Positions 21,725 through 33,518 of a stretch of DNA of 64,000 bases are shown here, one piece after another. Below the pieces are notes generated by a model, which saw nothing but the letters and a program-made list of their open reading frames with translations, had not been told where the DNA came from and made no database searches. Position 1 is the first letter of the stretch; the number at the start of each line of letters is the position of its first letter. The DNA is from Lantana camara (lineage: Eukaryota > Streptophyta > Magnoliopsida > Lamiales > Verbenaceae): the NCBI GenBank assembly GCA_037501455.1, contig CM074858.1:12946501-13010500 (forward strand), given 5' to 3'. A program made the translations under genes and the position numbers.

Positions 21725-22817
21725 GGACGGGGATCCCCTGCTTATTTTCCTACTCCATTTTCCTACTGCGCCAATGAGATATCGCCAGGTATCTCACCAA
21801 TTTAATTAAAAAAATTTATTTTATCTCCCAACGTTAACTCACGGTAAGATGAGAGTTGCTTTGTTAATCAATGTATTCTCTCTCTCTCTCCCCATTAACC
21901 CAAAAAGGTAGTTTCTCTATCTGCAATTTTTTTCAGTCCCTCTTGTTCGTTTTTCATTAACATCACATTAATCAGTCACAAAATTGAATAACATTTCCAA
22001 CATTAATAGCTTCTATACCAACATCAAACTTAAGAATTATCCACTAATTAAACAGTTTAATCTTATTATTATCATTACTCTTAAAAAAAGGTCATAGTCG
22101 TATAATTCTAGAAGAGCCTACACCAAGCAGACTGAAGCGCCGGGTGAAAATACACCATAACCATTAGCACCAACAGCAACCCCGTCGACGGCGATCCCAC
22201 CTCCGCGGCGGCCGCCGCCTTGTATATCGGTGTCCCCGACATTCCGAGGTGGTACTGCACCATCCTGTGGTGGAGCACCACCATGTTCATCACCAGCACC
22301 GGCAGCATCAACAAGCTGAACCTGAAACCCGATTTTCTCCTCTCCTCCTTATCATTATGATCCGAAGACGCCGCGAAGTAGACCAAAATCGCCAACAGAC
22401 CACAGAACACCATCAATGGCGTCGGCGGCGGAGCTATGGAGTTTAGAATTTGGTCCTTCCAGCTCATGCCCCTTCTTCCTCGTATCCAACTCATCTCTCC
22501 CTCTCTGTCTCTGTAATCGATGAATGTGTGAGAATAACTTTTCCTGGATGATAGGGTTTTATGGATGTTGGTAATCTTCTCCATCTCCAATTTTTTTAGT
22601 CCCTCTTGTTCGTTTTCTCTCTCACCATTAAAAGATTACCTTTTTGTTAATGGAGAGAGGCAGAGAACATTGACTAATAGAGCAAATCTCATCTTACCGT
22701 GAGTTAACGTTGGGAGAAAAAATAATGTTTTTTTAATTAAATTGGTGGGACACCTGGCGATATCTCATTGGCGCAGCAGGAAAATGGAGTAGGAAAATAA
22801 GCAGGGGATCCCGTCCG
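21725..22817. mobile_element. Mutator-like element of Pack-MULE type
   Basis: The ends are inverted repeats at least 150 bp long: GGACGGGGATCCCCTGCTTA at the left, and the complement of AAGCAGGGGATCCCGTCC at the right, with further matches such as CGCCAATGAGATATCGCC and CCCAACGTTAACTCACGG. Flanks CCTGAAATA (21716-21724) and CCTTAAATA (22818-22826) match at 8 of 9 bases, the size of a Mutator duplication. The 1093-bp element has no transposase. Between its arms it holds a GC-rich open reading frame on the minus strand. Long TIRs, a 9-bp TSD and a host-like gene inside define a Pack-MULE. Confidence 0.85.
22108..22590 (-). CDS. small membrane protein gene carried in the MULE
   Basis: 160 codons from the first ATG; the second in-frame ATG at 22494 (MSWIRGRRGMSWKDQ) is the more likely family start, giving 128 residues. 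After a basic N-terminus comes PPPTPLMVFCGLLAILVYFA (first membrane segment), a charged loop (DHNDKEERRKSGFR), FSLLMLPVLVMNMVVL (second), and near the end GSPSTGLLLVLMVMVYFHPALQSAW (third). It resembles a family of small plant membrane proteins of unknown function that share a Pro-rich PPPLPL entry and a closing GSPWGVALLLVLLL...SYQSSFH segment; this is from memory, not a search. One intact exon, GC-rich against AT-rich surroundings, as expected of a captured gene. Expression is unknown. Confidence 0.6.
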   Translation of the reverse strand: MEMEKITNIHKTLSSRKSYSHTFIDYRDREGEMSWIRGRRGMSWKDQILNSIAPPPTPLMVFCGLLAILVYFAASSDHNDKEERRKSGFRFSLLMLPVLVMNMVVLHHRMVQYHLGMSGTPIYKAAAAAEVGSPSTGLLLVLMVMVYFHPALQSAWCRLF

Positions 22818-22826
22818 CCTTAAATA

Positions 22827-23716
22827 TTGAAATAAGAAATCCACTACCCTAAATCTTTTCCCTAAAGATGCAATTAATTAGGGGTTACTTACATTTACCA
22901 CAACCATAACTCATCCCATATCAGAATACGTTATATTCTGCCTCATATCTGTCCCTAATACCTTTTCTCATCAATTATCGCTTAATTTTCACTTACAATC
23001 CACACATTCCATCCACTATTCTTTAATCAATAAAACACTCTCAAAACTCATTTTCAATTTTTTTACTAACAATTTCCTTGTAACAAAAGGTTGAGTTTCT
23101 AATCTTAAGGGTCCTATACTCCAACTCGATGAAGCGATTGTAAAGAAATAAATCAAGCCATACAAAGAGTTCACCCTCAAAATCAATAATAGGATTAAAA
23201 ATGTTGCTTCTACATTGTACAACATGAAAATTGAACTCTACACCTTATAACAATAGCAAATCTACCACTCCATTACCGACTGAACTATGCTCTACGGACA
23301 CTAACGATTTCCCAAACAAGAAGAAGAAGGTAAAAAAAAACTCATAATTCTTGCACATGCATACTTTGACAAACTCCCGAATCCCCCACTTATTCCAGCG
23401 ACAATGAAAAGAAATTAAGAATACAACTAAACAAGGCCAAACATCATTAGTACTTTTTCTTAGGTGAAAACCAACTACTTGAATTGGTATTCACCCCACC
23501 ATAATTCAGGAGTCAAATCTTGGGCCAAAAATTACCACGTTAAAACTTCTAAACTTGATCTAAATTCAGCGTGCTTTATGGGACACGTAAATCACACATC
23601 TAAACAACAAAAATACCACTTATCCATGGCTGAATTTCACAAGAAAAAAAAAAGTTATTATTACTATTACTGGTCCCTCCATTGAACAGTACTGTAGAAC
23701 ACTGCAAATTTCTCAC
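22827..23716. other. upstream region of PLP2
   Basis: No exon or transposon is recognised. It is AT-rich with a few purine-rich tracts. It probably contains promoter elements of PLP2, which I cannot single out beyond the TATA box. Confidence 0.4.
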
Positions 23717-23724
23717 TATAAATA
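23717..23724 (+). promoter_or_regulatory. TATA box of PLP2
   Basis: TATAAATA in the context CACTATAAATACACTGC, about 100 bases before the ATG at 23822. That is a normal distance for a plant gene with a leader of about 70 bases. Inferred from position and consensus only. Confidence 0.65.
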
Positions 23725-23821
23725 CACTGCAAGTCCGCTGCAATTCCCAATAACTCCATTTCCTCATTTGTCTTCTTTCCCTTTGACAGATTACATCAAT
23801 CTACATCTCTTATCAGTGAAA

Positions 23822-26800
23822 ATGGAGAAAAGGGTTCTCTTTTCTGTGCTCATAACACTCCAGTTCCTACTATTGCCACTCTCCAATGCTCAAACCAAAG
23901 GAAGAATGGCGACAGTTTTGAGTATTGACGGGGGTGGCATTAGAGGAATCATTCCAGGCACCATTTTAGCCTATCTGGAAGGGAAGCTGCAGGAATTGGA
24001 CGGTCCTGATGCAAGAATTGCAGACTATTTTGATGTAATTGCAGGGACGAGCACCGGAGGGTTGGTCACCACTATGCTGACGGCTCCGGGGACGGACAAC
24101 CGCCCTTTGTTCCTGGCGAAGAATATCACCGGCTTCTACGTGGAGCACGGCCCCAAAATCTTCCCAGAGGCGAGGTAATTTGCCTAAAAATAATATGTTC
24201 ATTTTACATTAAGTTGTACAATCCGCTCGACTCAGGGAAATGAACTATAAAATCCAAAAAAAAAAAAAAAAAAAAAAAAAAGATTAAATTATCCAAACCC
24301 TGCGAAAATAACTATATTATCAGCTAAACCGGCCTTCTAAAGCCCGTCGGGTTTTCTAGGGGTGATTTTAAAGTTTCACGTATTTATTGCAAACGTCGGG
24401 AACTATACTGTAATCTGTCAAACCAGGAACTATACTGTAATCTCTCAACGATGGGGTGCCCAGTGTAATTTTGAAATTCTGTCAGTAGTGTGAAGATGAC
24501 GTACAATTTCAAAAAAATAAAAATGATAACGACTAATAATATAATGTTTTCCGAGGGGTTTGGACGCAATTATTATACTTCTTTTCAACATTTCTTAATT
24601 GTTTATTTGAATTATAAAATACTATTGACGTACAAATTAATATCGTTATCATGGTGTGGATACAGTCGGAGGAGTTTCGTTCGCAGGATTGCGAATTTAG
24701 TCGGCGGGCCGAAGTATGACGGGAAGTATTTGAAGTCATTGGTTACGGGACTGTTGGGAAATCTAACAGTCAGCCAAACGCTGACAAATGTGGTGATTCC
24801 AACATTTGATATCAAACGTCTTCAACCTGTTATTTTCAACACCAAAGATGTGAGAAAATTAATCACACTTTACAATCTCAAAGCTATATGTTATAAGTGA
24901 TTGTTTTTGTAAAAATACTGATTTTGGTCTTGGTATGAAATGGGGACAGGGAAAAGAAAATGTTGACCGGAACGCTTTACTATCGGATGTTTGTCTCGGG
25001 ACCTCGGCGGCCCCGACTTATTTCCCACCTATTTATTTCGAGACGAAAGATGCGTCGGGCAATACCCGAACCTTCGATCTTATTGACGGAGGGGTTGCCG
25101 CGAATAATCCGGTGAGTAGCTTGTTCGGATATGAATAAGGAAGTGTTTGGCTAAGCTTGAAAGAACGAGTTTATTAGTTTCAAACAATTTATAAATTTAG
25201 CCAAACATTGTCTAAGTAAAAATTTAATATTTGGTTGGAAATCTTTGTGGAAGTTGCTAAGTTGGTGTAAGTAAGTTAACTAATTAATTATATCCCACAT
25301 CGATTAAATGCGACGATGAAGTCCTGGGCCTAAGGAGAGGACAATTATCGTATAGGAAGTACTATGTTATGAATAAGTGAAACCTATTGGCTATTACTTC
25401 GGAAAGTTGCTATGTTAGCGTGTGAAATATATACCACACGGATTTAATATTACGATAAAGTTCTCTCACACTTTCACTAAGTCTAGATATATAACAAACG
25501 ATCATTGTTAATATGATATGGAAAATACAATAACTACGATAAATTAACTGATGATATGACGAGGGTCAAATAGTGTTTCTAGGACCGGATCGGACAGTCC
25601 TACCGTTTGAACAATCAATCGGTCCAAGGAATGGCCTGATCAATCCTCCGAAACCGGAAAACTGTTAAAAGTTGTAGTTGGATCGCTTAAACCGACGAAT
25701 CGTTCACGGGTCATATGGTCGGACCGATTTAGAAAATATACTATTTTTTTTGGTTATTTAGTAAATACTATTAAAAAATTGAGAAAATAAATGTTACTTT
25801 ACCTTATTTTCAACTTTTGTTGTTGTTGTATTATGTAATTTCATATATTATGCGATTTCATGTGCTGCAATGTTTTGTAAAATAATCTTATATTAGCATA
25901 TTAGATTAAAATATGAACAAAAAAAATTTTAAATAAAATTTAAAATATATATTATTTACTGTTTTCAATATTACCATTAATCCTTAGCCCAATTAATCTT
26001 CTGTTTCACTTAACAGTTTGATCTACAGAACATTGGTATTTGTGTCAAACACTTGTTTTCATTATTCTAATTTGGCTGAATGAAGTTCGAACTAAATTTG
26101 GAAAACCTTTAAATGGTTTCATATGTTTAACTAACCCTAACCCTTGTTGAATCGTGTATGATTACAGACTCTAATGGCGATCACACACATTACAAAGGAA
26201 ATATTATTGGGAAAATTCGAACTCGTAAACATGCAGCCGATGGATAGAAACAGGACGTTGGTGTTGTCGTTGGGAACAGGTTTAGCCCAACAGGAGGAGA
26301 AGTACAACGCCAAAGACGCGGCCAAATGGGGGTTGCTCGGGTGGGTGTACCACGACGGAGCCTCGCCGATTATCGACATTTACGGAGATGCAAGCGCGGA
26401 CATGGTCGATATTCATGTCTCCACCACCTTCCAAGCGCTCAACAATCAACATAACTACCTACGGATTCAGGTATGTTATAGAAATGTCGCGATAAAAAAT
26501 AAAAAAGAAAAACATTGTGCAATGGAGTTACTATTTACCCTGTTCAAGCAAAAAATGAAATAATAAAAAAAAAAGAATAGAATCTGAAGGTGAAAAAAAA
26601 TAATTCCTCATATAGAAAACATGTATTATTATGTTTTGAATGATAATTATAAATATCCTACTGAGTTTTAGAAAAAGATCCTCAATTATAAAAGTAACCT
26701 GAAATTTAGACAAGTATTTCGGAAAACAACATGAAAATTACCAACAGAAAAAACCGAGAGCAGGATGCTTTTTGTAATTTTCACTATGAAGTTGGCCCAA

Positions 26801-27241
26801 GTGATTAAATGATTCTTTTTTCAGGATAATAATTTTGAGTTCGAATTCTTCTAACCACTTTTTGGGAGGTGGGATTATGTTTTAAAACAAAAGTTAAAAA
26901 TTAGGAATATTCGAAATTATCACAAATAATATTTTTTATATACATTAATTCCGATTATTATTATTGTCACTGCATTTCTTGTAATTAATATTTTGTATTT
27001 CTGCATTTAAAAGGAAAATAATTTGACTGGAGATGCATCATCCGTTGATATTGCAACCACGGACAATATGCAAACACTCGAACAAATTGGTAATGCCCTG
27101 CTGAAGAAACCGGTTTCAAGAGTCAATTTGGATACAGGCAGACCGGAGCCGGTTCCGGGAGAAGGTACGAACGAAGAAGCTCTCACCCAGTTCGCTAAAC
27201 TGCTCTCCGATGAACGGAAATTCCGCAAAGCCAACAACTAG
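23822..27241 (+). CDS. patatin-like lipid acyl hydrolase PLP2
   Basis: Five exons: 23822-24174, 24666-24849, 24950-25111, 26168-26470, 27014-27241; all introns are GT-AG and the spliced frame is open for 409 residues, a usual length for plant patatin-like proteins. Residues 1-23 form a signal peptide ([20 protein letters not shown]). The oxyanion loop is [11 protein letters not shown] (36-46). The nucleophile is Ser77 in GTSTGG and the partner is Asp225 in DGGVAANNP, a Ser-Asp dyad. Family knowledge: hydrolysis of membrane galactolipids and phospholipids, with roles in defence, lipid turnover or storage. All key residues are present, so it is probably active. Intron 3 (1056 bp) and intron 4 carry repeat sequence, and intron 1 contains a long A tract. 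Its introns differ from those of PLP1 and PLP3, so it is an older paralogue. Confidence 0.95.
26785..26895 (+). repeat. SINE-like sequence in PLP2 intron 4
   Basis: TTGGCCCAAGTG followed 50 bases later by GAGTTCGAATTC has the look and spacing of pol III A and B boxes. A GGTGGGATTATG segment and an A-rich tail follow. It is similar in layout to the SINEs at 16254 and 21007 but diverged. Confidence 0.5.
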
Positions 27242-28116
27242 AAGTACTATATAATCGGAGAAAGGGCATTAACAAAATCAATTTTTTTTTTCCCTTGTAA
27301 CGTGTTCTAATTTATGTTAAAGAATAATAATTCGCAAAAAATTAATTCAATTATTAAGTAGGGTTTAAATATCATTAATGTGAGCTTAGGGGTGATGCTC
27401 TATGAGTCTATATACACATTTGTACACCGAACATCATTTCTTGATGACTTTGATTGTACAAGAAGTAGTGTTTATTTTTTATAATTATTTTTTTATCTGT
27501 GTTTATTGAATATCTTAAAGTTTGATTATGTATTTAGTTTAGAGATAACATTAATAAATAAGATAAATATTTTTACCACCTGGATTATGAAATATTTTTT
27601 GATTTTATAATCTAAACTAAAAAACATCTCTAGTTACAATATCAATTATTATTTTTTAAATAATTAGAATATGAATGTTGTTACTACGCTGAAAGGTCAG
27701 CGAGCAAAGCTCCCGCCTTTGGGCAACATTTTCAGTGACATTTCCGCTATTTTCTCTTGTTTTAGTAGTTGTTACTTTTCTTGCGTTAGGCGTGGTGCGA
27801 ACGTATTCTCTCACTTATTAGCTCGTAAATCGTAATGCTCGACTTGTGTTGATTCTTCTGATATTCGTTTGTATACGTTGAATAGTGTTTTAACTTATAT
27901 GAATTAGTTTGGCTCCTCGGGGACCCTTTCCCTTAAAAAAAAATAATTAATAATTGTAATCTGATTTCGCTTATTACATGACAAGTGGAAAGAATTTTGT
28001 ATATGTGTTACATAATTAATGAAATCAAATTGCACTTTGTTAAAAATTAATAATAATTGAGGTTGCAACTTTGAACGTTTTTTAGTTGAGGTTGCAAATA
28101 AAAAAAAGTCCATAAT
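27242..28116. other. 3' flank of PLP2
   Basis: AT-rich 3' region with AATAAT motifs near 27325 that could serve polyadenylation. A segment CTACGCTGAAAGGTCAGCGAG (27687-27707) contains a short inverted repeat. No gene seen. Confidence 0.4.
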
Positions 28117-28121
28117 TCATG

Positions 28122-28962
28122 TGATGGGGTAGGAACGTGAAGTGTCAAACTCCTGTCACTTTCTATTTGATATATGTGGGGGAAACCGGAAAATGATCAC
28201 CGGGTGGAAGAGGGGTTCTACCTGCTAGGACAAACACCAAGAACAAACAGTCAGAAGGCCAAGATGGGAGACTGGGGGGGGGGGGGGGGGGGTGCCCAGT
28301 TTGGCTCTCCGACGCTCAAGTCAATTAAGGAACTGAAAGAGAAGAAAAGTAATTGCAGAGCTCAAGTATGGAAGCTTGCTTGCAATGAGGGAGATGAACT
28401 CGTTTATTTATAGTTGAGGGTCAGGGACCTTTTGGTCATTTGCACCGTGTGGTCCTAGCCAAATGTTGCCCTAACACGTGGCGTTATGAGAGAAACCTAG
28501 GAGGAATCTTCTGCAAAAGTCGGTGAAAGTTAGTGTTGGCGACAATGGTAGATGCGCGGGCATGTACGAGGTGTCAGAGATCCGTTTTAGGGGGTTGGTA
28601 ACGAGGGCTAAGAGCACGCTCGTGTCAACCAAGGGCCTTGGAGGCCAGAGAACCCGCTAGGGGATGGAGGCTAAGGCTGCGTAACGAGGGGGAGTGGAAG
28701 CTTCTTCGAGGGATGACAATGCTCGAAGTGGACTTCCAAGATAAGCTGGGACTTTGTTCCGTTTTGTGAGGTGCGTTCGTTTAAGAGCGGCAAGGGTGAC
28801 CACGCGTGCGCACAGTAGAGACGACACGTGTTCTTTAGGGACTTTGACGCTCGGGGGTATTGGACGCTCGTTGATAACCTGCCCCAGTCATGAAGGGCCA
28901 CGTGTTACCCTCTCGTGTTGCCACGTGTCCAAACGCGAATCGAGCGTATTTTAACCCCACCA
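28122..28962 (-). repeat. 3' LTR of the Tat-type gypsy element
   Basis: On the minus strand it begins TGGTGGGGTTAAAATACGC (at 28962) and ends CCTACCCCATCA (at 28122), 841 bp. Bases 28678-28962 recur at 57386-57670 as the remains of the 5' LTR. It contains a run of about 20 G at 28275-28293. Open frames in it (for example 28671-28901) recur only because the LTR recurs. Confidence 0.9.
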
Positions 28963-28974
28963 TTTTGCCCCCCA
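28963..28974 (-). other. polypurine tract of the gypsy element
   Basis: On the minus strand GGGGGGCAAAA lies directly before the LTR start TGGTGGGG. This is where plus-strand DNA synthesis would be primed. It fixes the inner edge of the 3' LTR at 28962. Confidence 0.75.
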
Positions 28975-29258
28975 ATTCTGTAGTCCTTAGTGATAAGGGC
29001 TGTAGAATTCTGCCAATGTGAATCTTCGAGCGTTGCCCTTGGGGAAGGCGTAGCGTGTCAGGTAATTATCCTCCTGACTGCGCCATAAATGCGGTCCTTT
29101 CATTTGACCACTTGAAACTCTTATGCATTTAATGCTGATGCGCGTGGGGCGCGTGGCCCTTGGGATATGTGTGACGGTTCCATAAAGTGAATGGTTTCCT
29201 AGGCGGGAAATGATTGCAATTTCAAATTACTTACCAGAAACGTTCCAACTTCCATTCC

Positions 29259-29266
29259 TATAAATA
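29259..29266 (+). promoter_or_regulatory. TATA box for the antisense gene of the gypsy
   Basis: TATAAATA (context TTCCTATAAATAAGGG) lies on the + strand, 296 bases inside the 3' LTR edge and 260 bases before the ATG of the antisense reading frame. It therefore points against the retrotransposon's own transcription. Inferred from consensus and position. Confidence 0.55.
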
Positions 29267-29525
29267 AGGGATTTCGTATCCCTTTTACTCTTTACGCGAT
29301 CATAACCTCCAGAGCATATTCGAGAAAGAACATCTGCAAAGTGATCTTCAAAGCAATTTCCACCATTCCTAAGTTTTCCAGAAAACTCAAGGTAACCACT
29401 TTAGCAAAATCATCTGACTGACTAACCCTAGTGTCGATTAGGATCCCCTTTCTAGAATTCCTTTCAATCCCAAAATTTCTGAATTTTGCATCCCTTCCCA
29501 ATCCTAAAAAAACCTTTCTCAAATC

Positions 29526-32404
29526 ATGTCCGGAGACCACGTTGAGGAGTTTGCCAGGGAAGTTGAGGAGATGGCTAGTCGTGGATCGTCTCCCCGGGAT
29601 GAGGAATTGGAGACGGCGGTTTCCGCCATGGGAGAGAGGAATCCGGGGGGTGTGGAACCCCTTTTCGAAGAGATGGACATGACTTTGGAGGCGATGAGGC
29701 AAGGGGAGGTTTTCGCAATAACGGAGAGGACCACCCATCTCCATCGCTATCCTGTGACGGTGGCAATGCCTGCTCCAGCCCCGGAGGGGAATGAGGAGGC
29801 TGGGCCCTCGGAGGCACCCCCCAAGAAGAGAAAGACCAAGAAATCTAAAAAAGCCCAAAAATCCAAAGATTAAAACAAGGGTGAGGGCTCGGGTATGCAA
29901 GCGAGCGAGCGCACTCTTGACGAGACTCCCAGTACAATCACTCTGGGAGAGATAAAGACCATGCTAGCACTAATATATTGGGACGAGCGCTTCTCCTGGC
30001 GAATCCCTGCTAAGCACGAGCGTGCCAACCGTCCACCCCCTGGTGAGATGGCTGCTTACAAAGATGCAGTTAGTTCTGGGGGATTAAGGTTTTCGATCCC
30101 AGTTCCGGTGGCCAATATTATGAACAATTTGAACCTATGCCCCTCGCAGATTATGCCCAATGGACTCGCTCTTATAACCTGCTCCGTGATCCTCATGAAG
30201 TGTACTAAACACGAGTCATCAATGCGGAATTTCAACGCTCTACTCCAAGTTGTTAGCTTACCGCGCTCATCCCTCGAGGTGAGTTTCTTCTACTATGTTC
30301 AAGCAAAGGCCCATCTGAAATTGATCAATTCCCCTTCATCCACCTACGACCCAGATTGGAAGGAGAAGTTTATCTTTGTCAAAGCCCCAGCGGATGATGA
30401 TTTCGGGGTGGCACGAGAGTGGATTTCGTACGGGAAGGGCTCTCTTGTAAAGAATCGCTTAGACCCTACTTTTCCTGAGACTGGGCTAAAGATTTGGTTG
30501 GAGCGTTGAGGGATGAGGGCTGGATGATTCAAGCCAAGGGGTTGATAGATGATGCGGAACTCATGTTCCTATGTGGGCTTACCAATAATCCTCATTATCT
30601 CAGCAACCCTCCTGCTCGAGATTTGGAGAGAGACGGTTAGATTTTAGGGCACTAACTTTTAGATAGGGATGCTAACTGCGTACTTATATTTGTAACTTAT
30701 ATTCCAAAAGAGTTTGCATAAAGATTTCTGACCTTTGTTGTTTTTACCTTGACCCAGGAGCAAACATTATCATGGCTGGTGGAGGAATCCGAAATACTGC
30801 CCAATTTGTCAATGCTCGCAACCGCTAGCAGCGTCAAAACGCCCAAGATAACCAGCGAAATATCCGAGGCCGAGGGGCCGGAAGGGGTGATGGACGAGGA
30901 GGTCACTAAAGGGCTAGCTTAAGCTCCGCTCAAACCTCTCAAGGCCATGGAGAGAATCGAGCGATAAACACAGAAAACAGGATAGTGACCCGGCCGCCAG
31001 TAGCAGCGGACACAAGGGTAGCCAACCCCAATACCGCCAATCGGACAAGGCCCCCCACGAGCGTAGTGATCAGAGGGGCTCAGGGGAGCGATGATCAAGC
31101 TTCCCGAAAAAGGAAAAGAATGCCCGACACTTTTGCCATAACCGGCAAGGGCAAGCAGGTTGTTGAGGGCCCCAAGGGTGGTGGAGATACTTCCTCTTCA
31201 GAGGAAGAACATTTGTGGGGATTCGAGCGCAAAGGGGATAGGAGCTACAAGCCCTCTACGGAAGGGGGCCCCGTTTTATTGAATCATGGATCACCCTCAC
31301 ATGCCATCAGCGACGGCCTTTTTGAGAAGGTCCAATTCACGGGGGACCACATGGCTTTATACTCCGAGCCCGTGGAAAAGGTGACTGGCGACATGATTCA
31401 TGCCATAATTTCTGTGAGTCACTTCTATCCTTGTAATCTTTGTCTTTTGAAGATGTTATTTTCCAAGATTTTCATTCATTCCCACCCTTTTGAACCCATG
31501 CAGCAAGTTCTTCCGAGGGCGAAGAATATCCAAATAAGCACCTCGATTTATGCTGACCAGAAAGCCAAATACAAGAAGATGGCACGCTCGAACAACCCCG
31601 CCCAAATCCAGGATGAACTACAGGTGGAGAAGGTCAAGTTCATCTCCCTTGAAGCGGAGCATAAGAAGCTGGAGGCAGAGATGAAGAAGCTGCAAGAGGA
31701 ACGCTGAGACCGCTCGGAGAAGTTGGCGCACGCAGTATAATAACCTCAACAAGAGCACCCAGAAGCTAAAGGAAGATCGCGACGGATGGGTCGCCAAATT
31801 CAACGCTTCAGAGAAGAAGTACGCAGACATGATGAGCTAGATCCCCCATCAGATAGAGCAGGCCAATAAAGAAGCGCCCATCAAGTTTTGCCACTCAAAG
31901 GTGTTCAACTTTGCGGCCTCCCTGCATTGCCTTGATGAAGCCCAAAAAGCTTTTAACTTGGCGATTGAGTAGGGTATTTTCAAGGGTCTGACTGACGTGT
32001 CCGCTCGTGGAAGGTCAGATATGGGGCTCATGTTCAACGAGCATTGTGTCGAGGAGGATAAGGATCGTGAAGACCCTGAGTCAAATCTTTCCGAGCCGGA
32101 GTACAACTTTTTGGTCACGCTCATCCAAGACGAATGCATGGCTACTCATCCTCCGGAGGGAGCCTCTCAGGTGGAACAAAAAGAGGGGACTAATGATGCC
32201 AGTGCCGTTCCCGAGAATCTTCCAACAAACGAGCCTGCGGCGCCAATTGGCAACGCTTCCGTCCCAGCAAACCAAAATGCTTTGGTTCCACCGGCTGAGG
32301 GCAATGAGCCTATAATTCCTCCAGCACCAGAAAATAACGAACCTGCTGCCCCCACTCAACAGGAGATCGTGAACTTGGAAGAGGATGTTGCTGCTGCAGC
32401 TTAA
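29526..32404 (+). pseudogene. antisense extra gene of the gypsy element, broken
   Basis: Runs opposite to pol, between integrase and the 3' LTR. Parts in order: an acidic N-terminus with a Lys-rich tail (29526-29870); a domain at 29895-30480 resembling the plant 'putative gypsy-type transposon' family (PF04195), with GLRFSIPVPVANIMNNLNLC, PSQIMPNGLALITC and DWKEKFIFVKA; an Arg/Gly-rich stretch (about 30860-30905); a Ser/Lys-rich part; a coiled coil (VEKVKFISLEAEHKKLEAEM, about 31629); an acidic Pro/Ala-rich end (31997-32404). Likely introns: 30636-30757 (with a CTAAC branch-like site) and 31414-31503. Damage: TAA at 29871, a frameshift near 30480, stops near 30827 and 30906, more after 31707. 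The function of such proteins is not established. Confidence 0.7.
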
Positions 32405-33518
32405 GCTTCTATTTGTATTTCCTTTCTGCACTTTTTGTGGACCATGATGCCCTTGTTTTGCATCATTGTAATTATTTCACTTTAAATGAAAGCTCATTTC
32501 CTTGTGATTTTGTCTTTGTTTCCATGTTTGCGCGCTTGTTATTGTCAAAATCTTATATTTATAAGACTATGAGTAATCTTAAGCTCAAGCAAAAGACATA
32601 AGAGAACTTGGAAATTTTTGCTAAGTCTTTGAGTAAGTAGGAGGGTCTTACTTTGCACGTGCCCCCGTTTCAAGATCCGTGAAAATTTTGCCAAAGCGTG
32701 GATTCGATTCATGTCTTGAACGAGCGTGAGGGCTCCTTTAACAGTTAAGCCCCAGCTTAGGTTTGATGAAAATCTGCAAAGATTGGCTAAGTCCCAAAAG
32801 TTGTGCGTGGGTTTTCCCCCTCAGGGTCACCCTTACAAATAGGACTAGTACAAATTCATGTGTGTAATGCACTTGTGCCATTCCGTGGATGCATTCGAGG
32901 GTCCCACTTCAAGGGTATCGCTCGTGAGTTCCTGAAAACTTGTCAAAAAGTTTTCCTTTCCTCCTCCTTCCATATGTTGGCCTTTCCGATGTCAGGGATT
33001 CTGTTTTCGAGCGCAAGGTATTCGCAACGAACAACCAAGGCCTACTAGAATTTCCCTCGTGCAGATTTGTTCTTGAAGTCTTGATTCGTGAGGGATCCTT
33101 TTTTCGAGCGCTGGGTGCTGACGTGAGCGACCCGAGCCTACTAGGATTTCCTTTGAGCGTATTTGTTCTTGAAAATTTCTTTATCATTATTATTCTCATA
33201 TACATATATTGTTTTTGTGTTGGTTGCGAGCGTTAACAAGTTTTCCTTATGAGGGCGTCCCCTCATGCGGAACAAAGAACTGGTAAGCGTAACCTCTTTA
33301 ACCTATGTGCAAGTGTGTGCATCGCTAACCACGCTCGTAATAACGAGGGCCGCGGTCTCACCCATTTGCATAATTTAAAAACGAACGTATAGAAGTATTT
33401 AGGAGAATGTATCATGACTTACTTGAGATTTGAAGTGGTACACAGGGCCCACTAGCGGGGTTGTTACATCATTCTTTTAGAGAGCTTAAACATAAAGCCG
33501 CCGGAGGTTACACGCGTT
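32405..33518. other. gypsy spacer between antisense gene and integrase
   Basis: Non-coding part of the gypsy element where the antisense gene and pol converge. It shows loosely repeated segments with CGAGCG and GAGGG motifs. No other gene seen. Confidence 0.6.

Noticed and set aside
29526..32404. Host gene interpretation of the antisense frames
   Set aside because: The frames lie inside the borders of the gypsy element (TCATG duplication) and the domain type is known from gypsy elements, so it belongs to the transposon.
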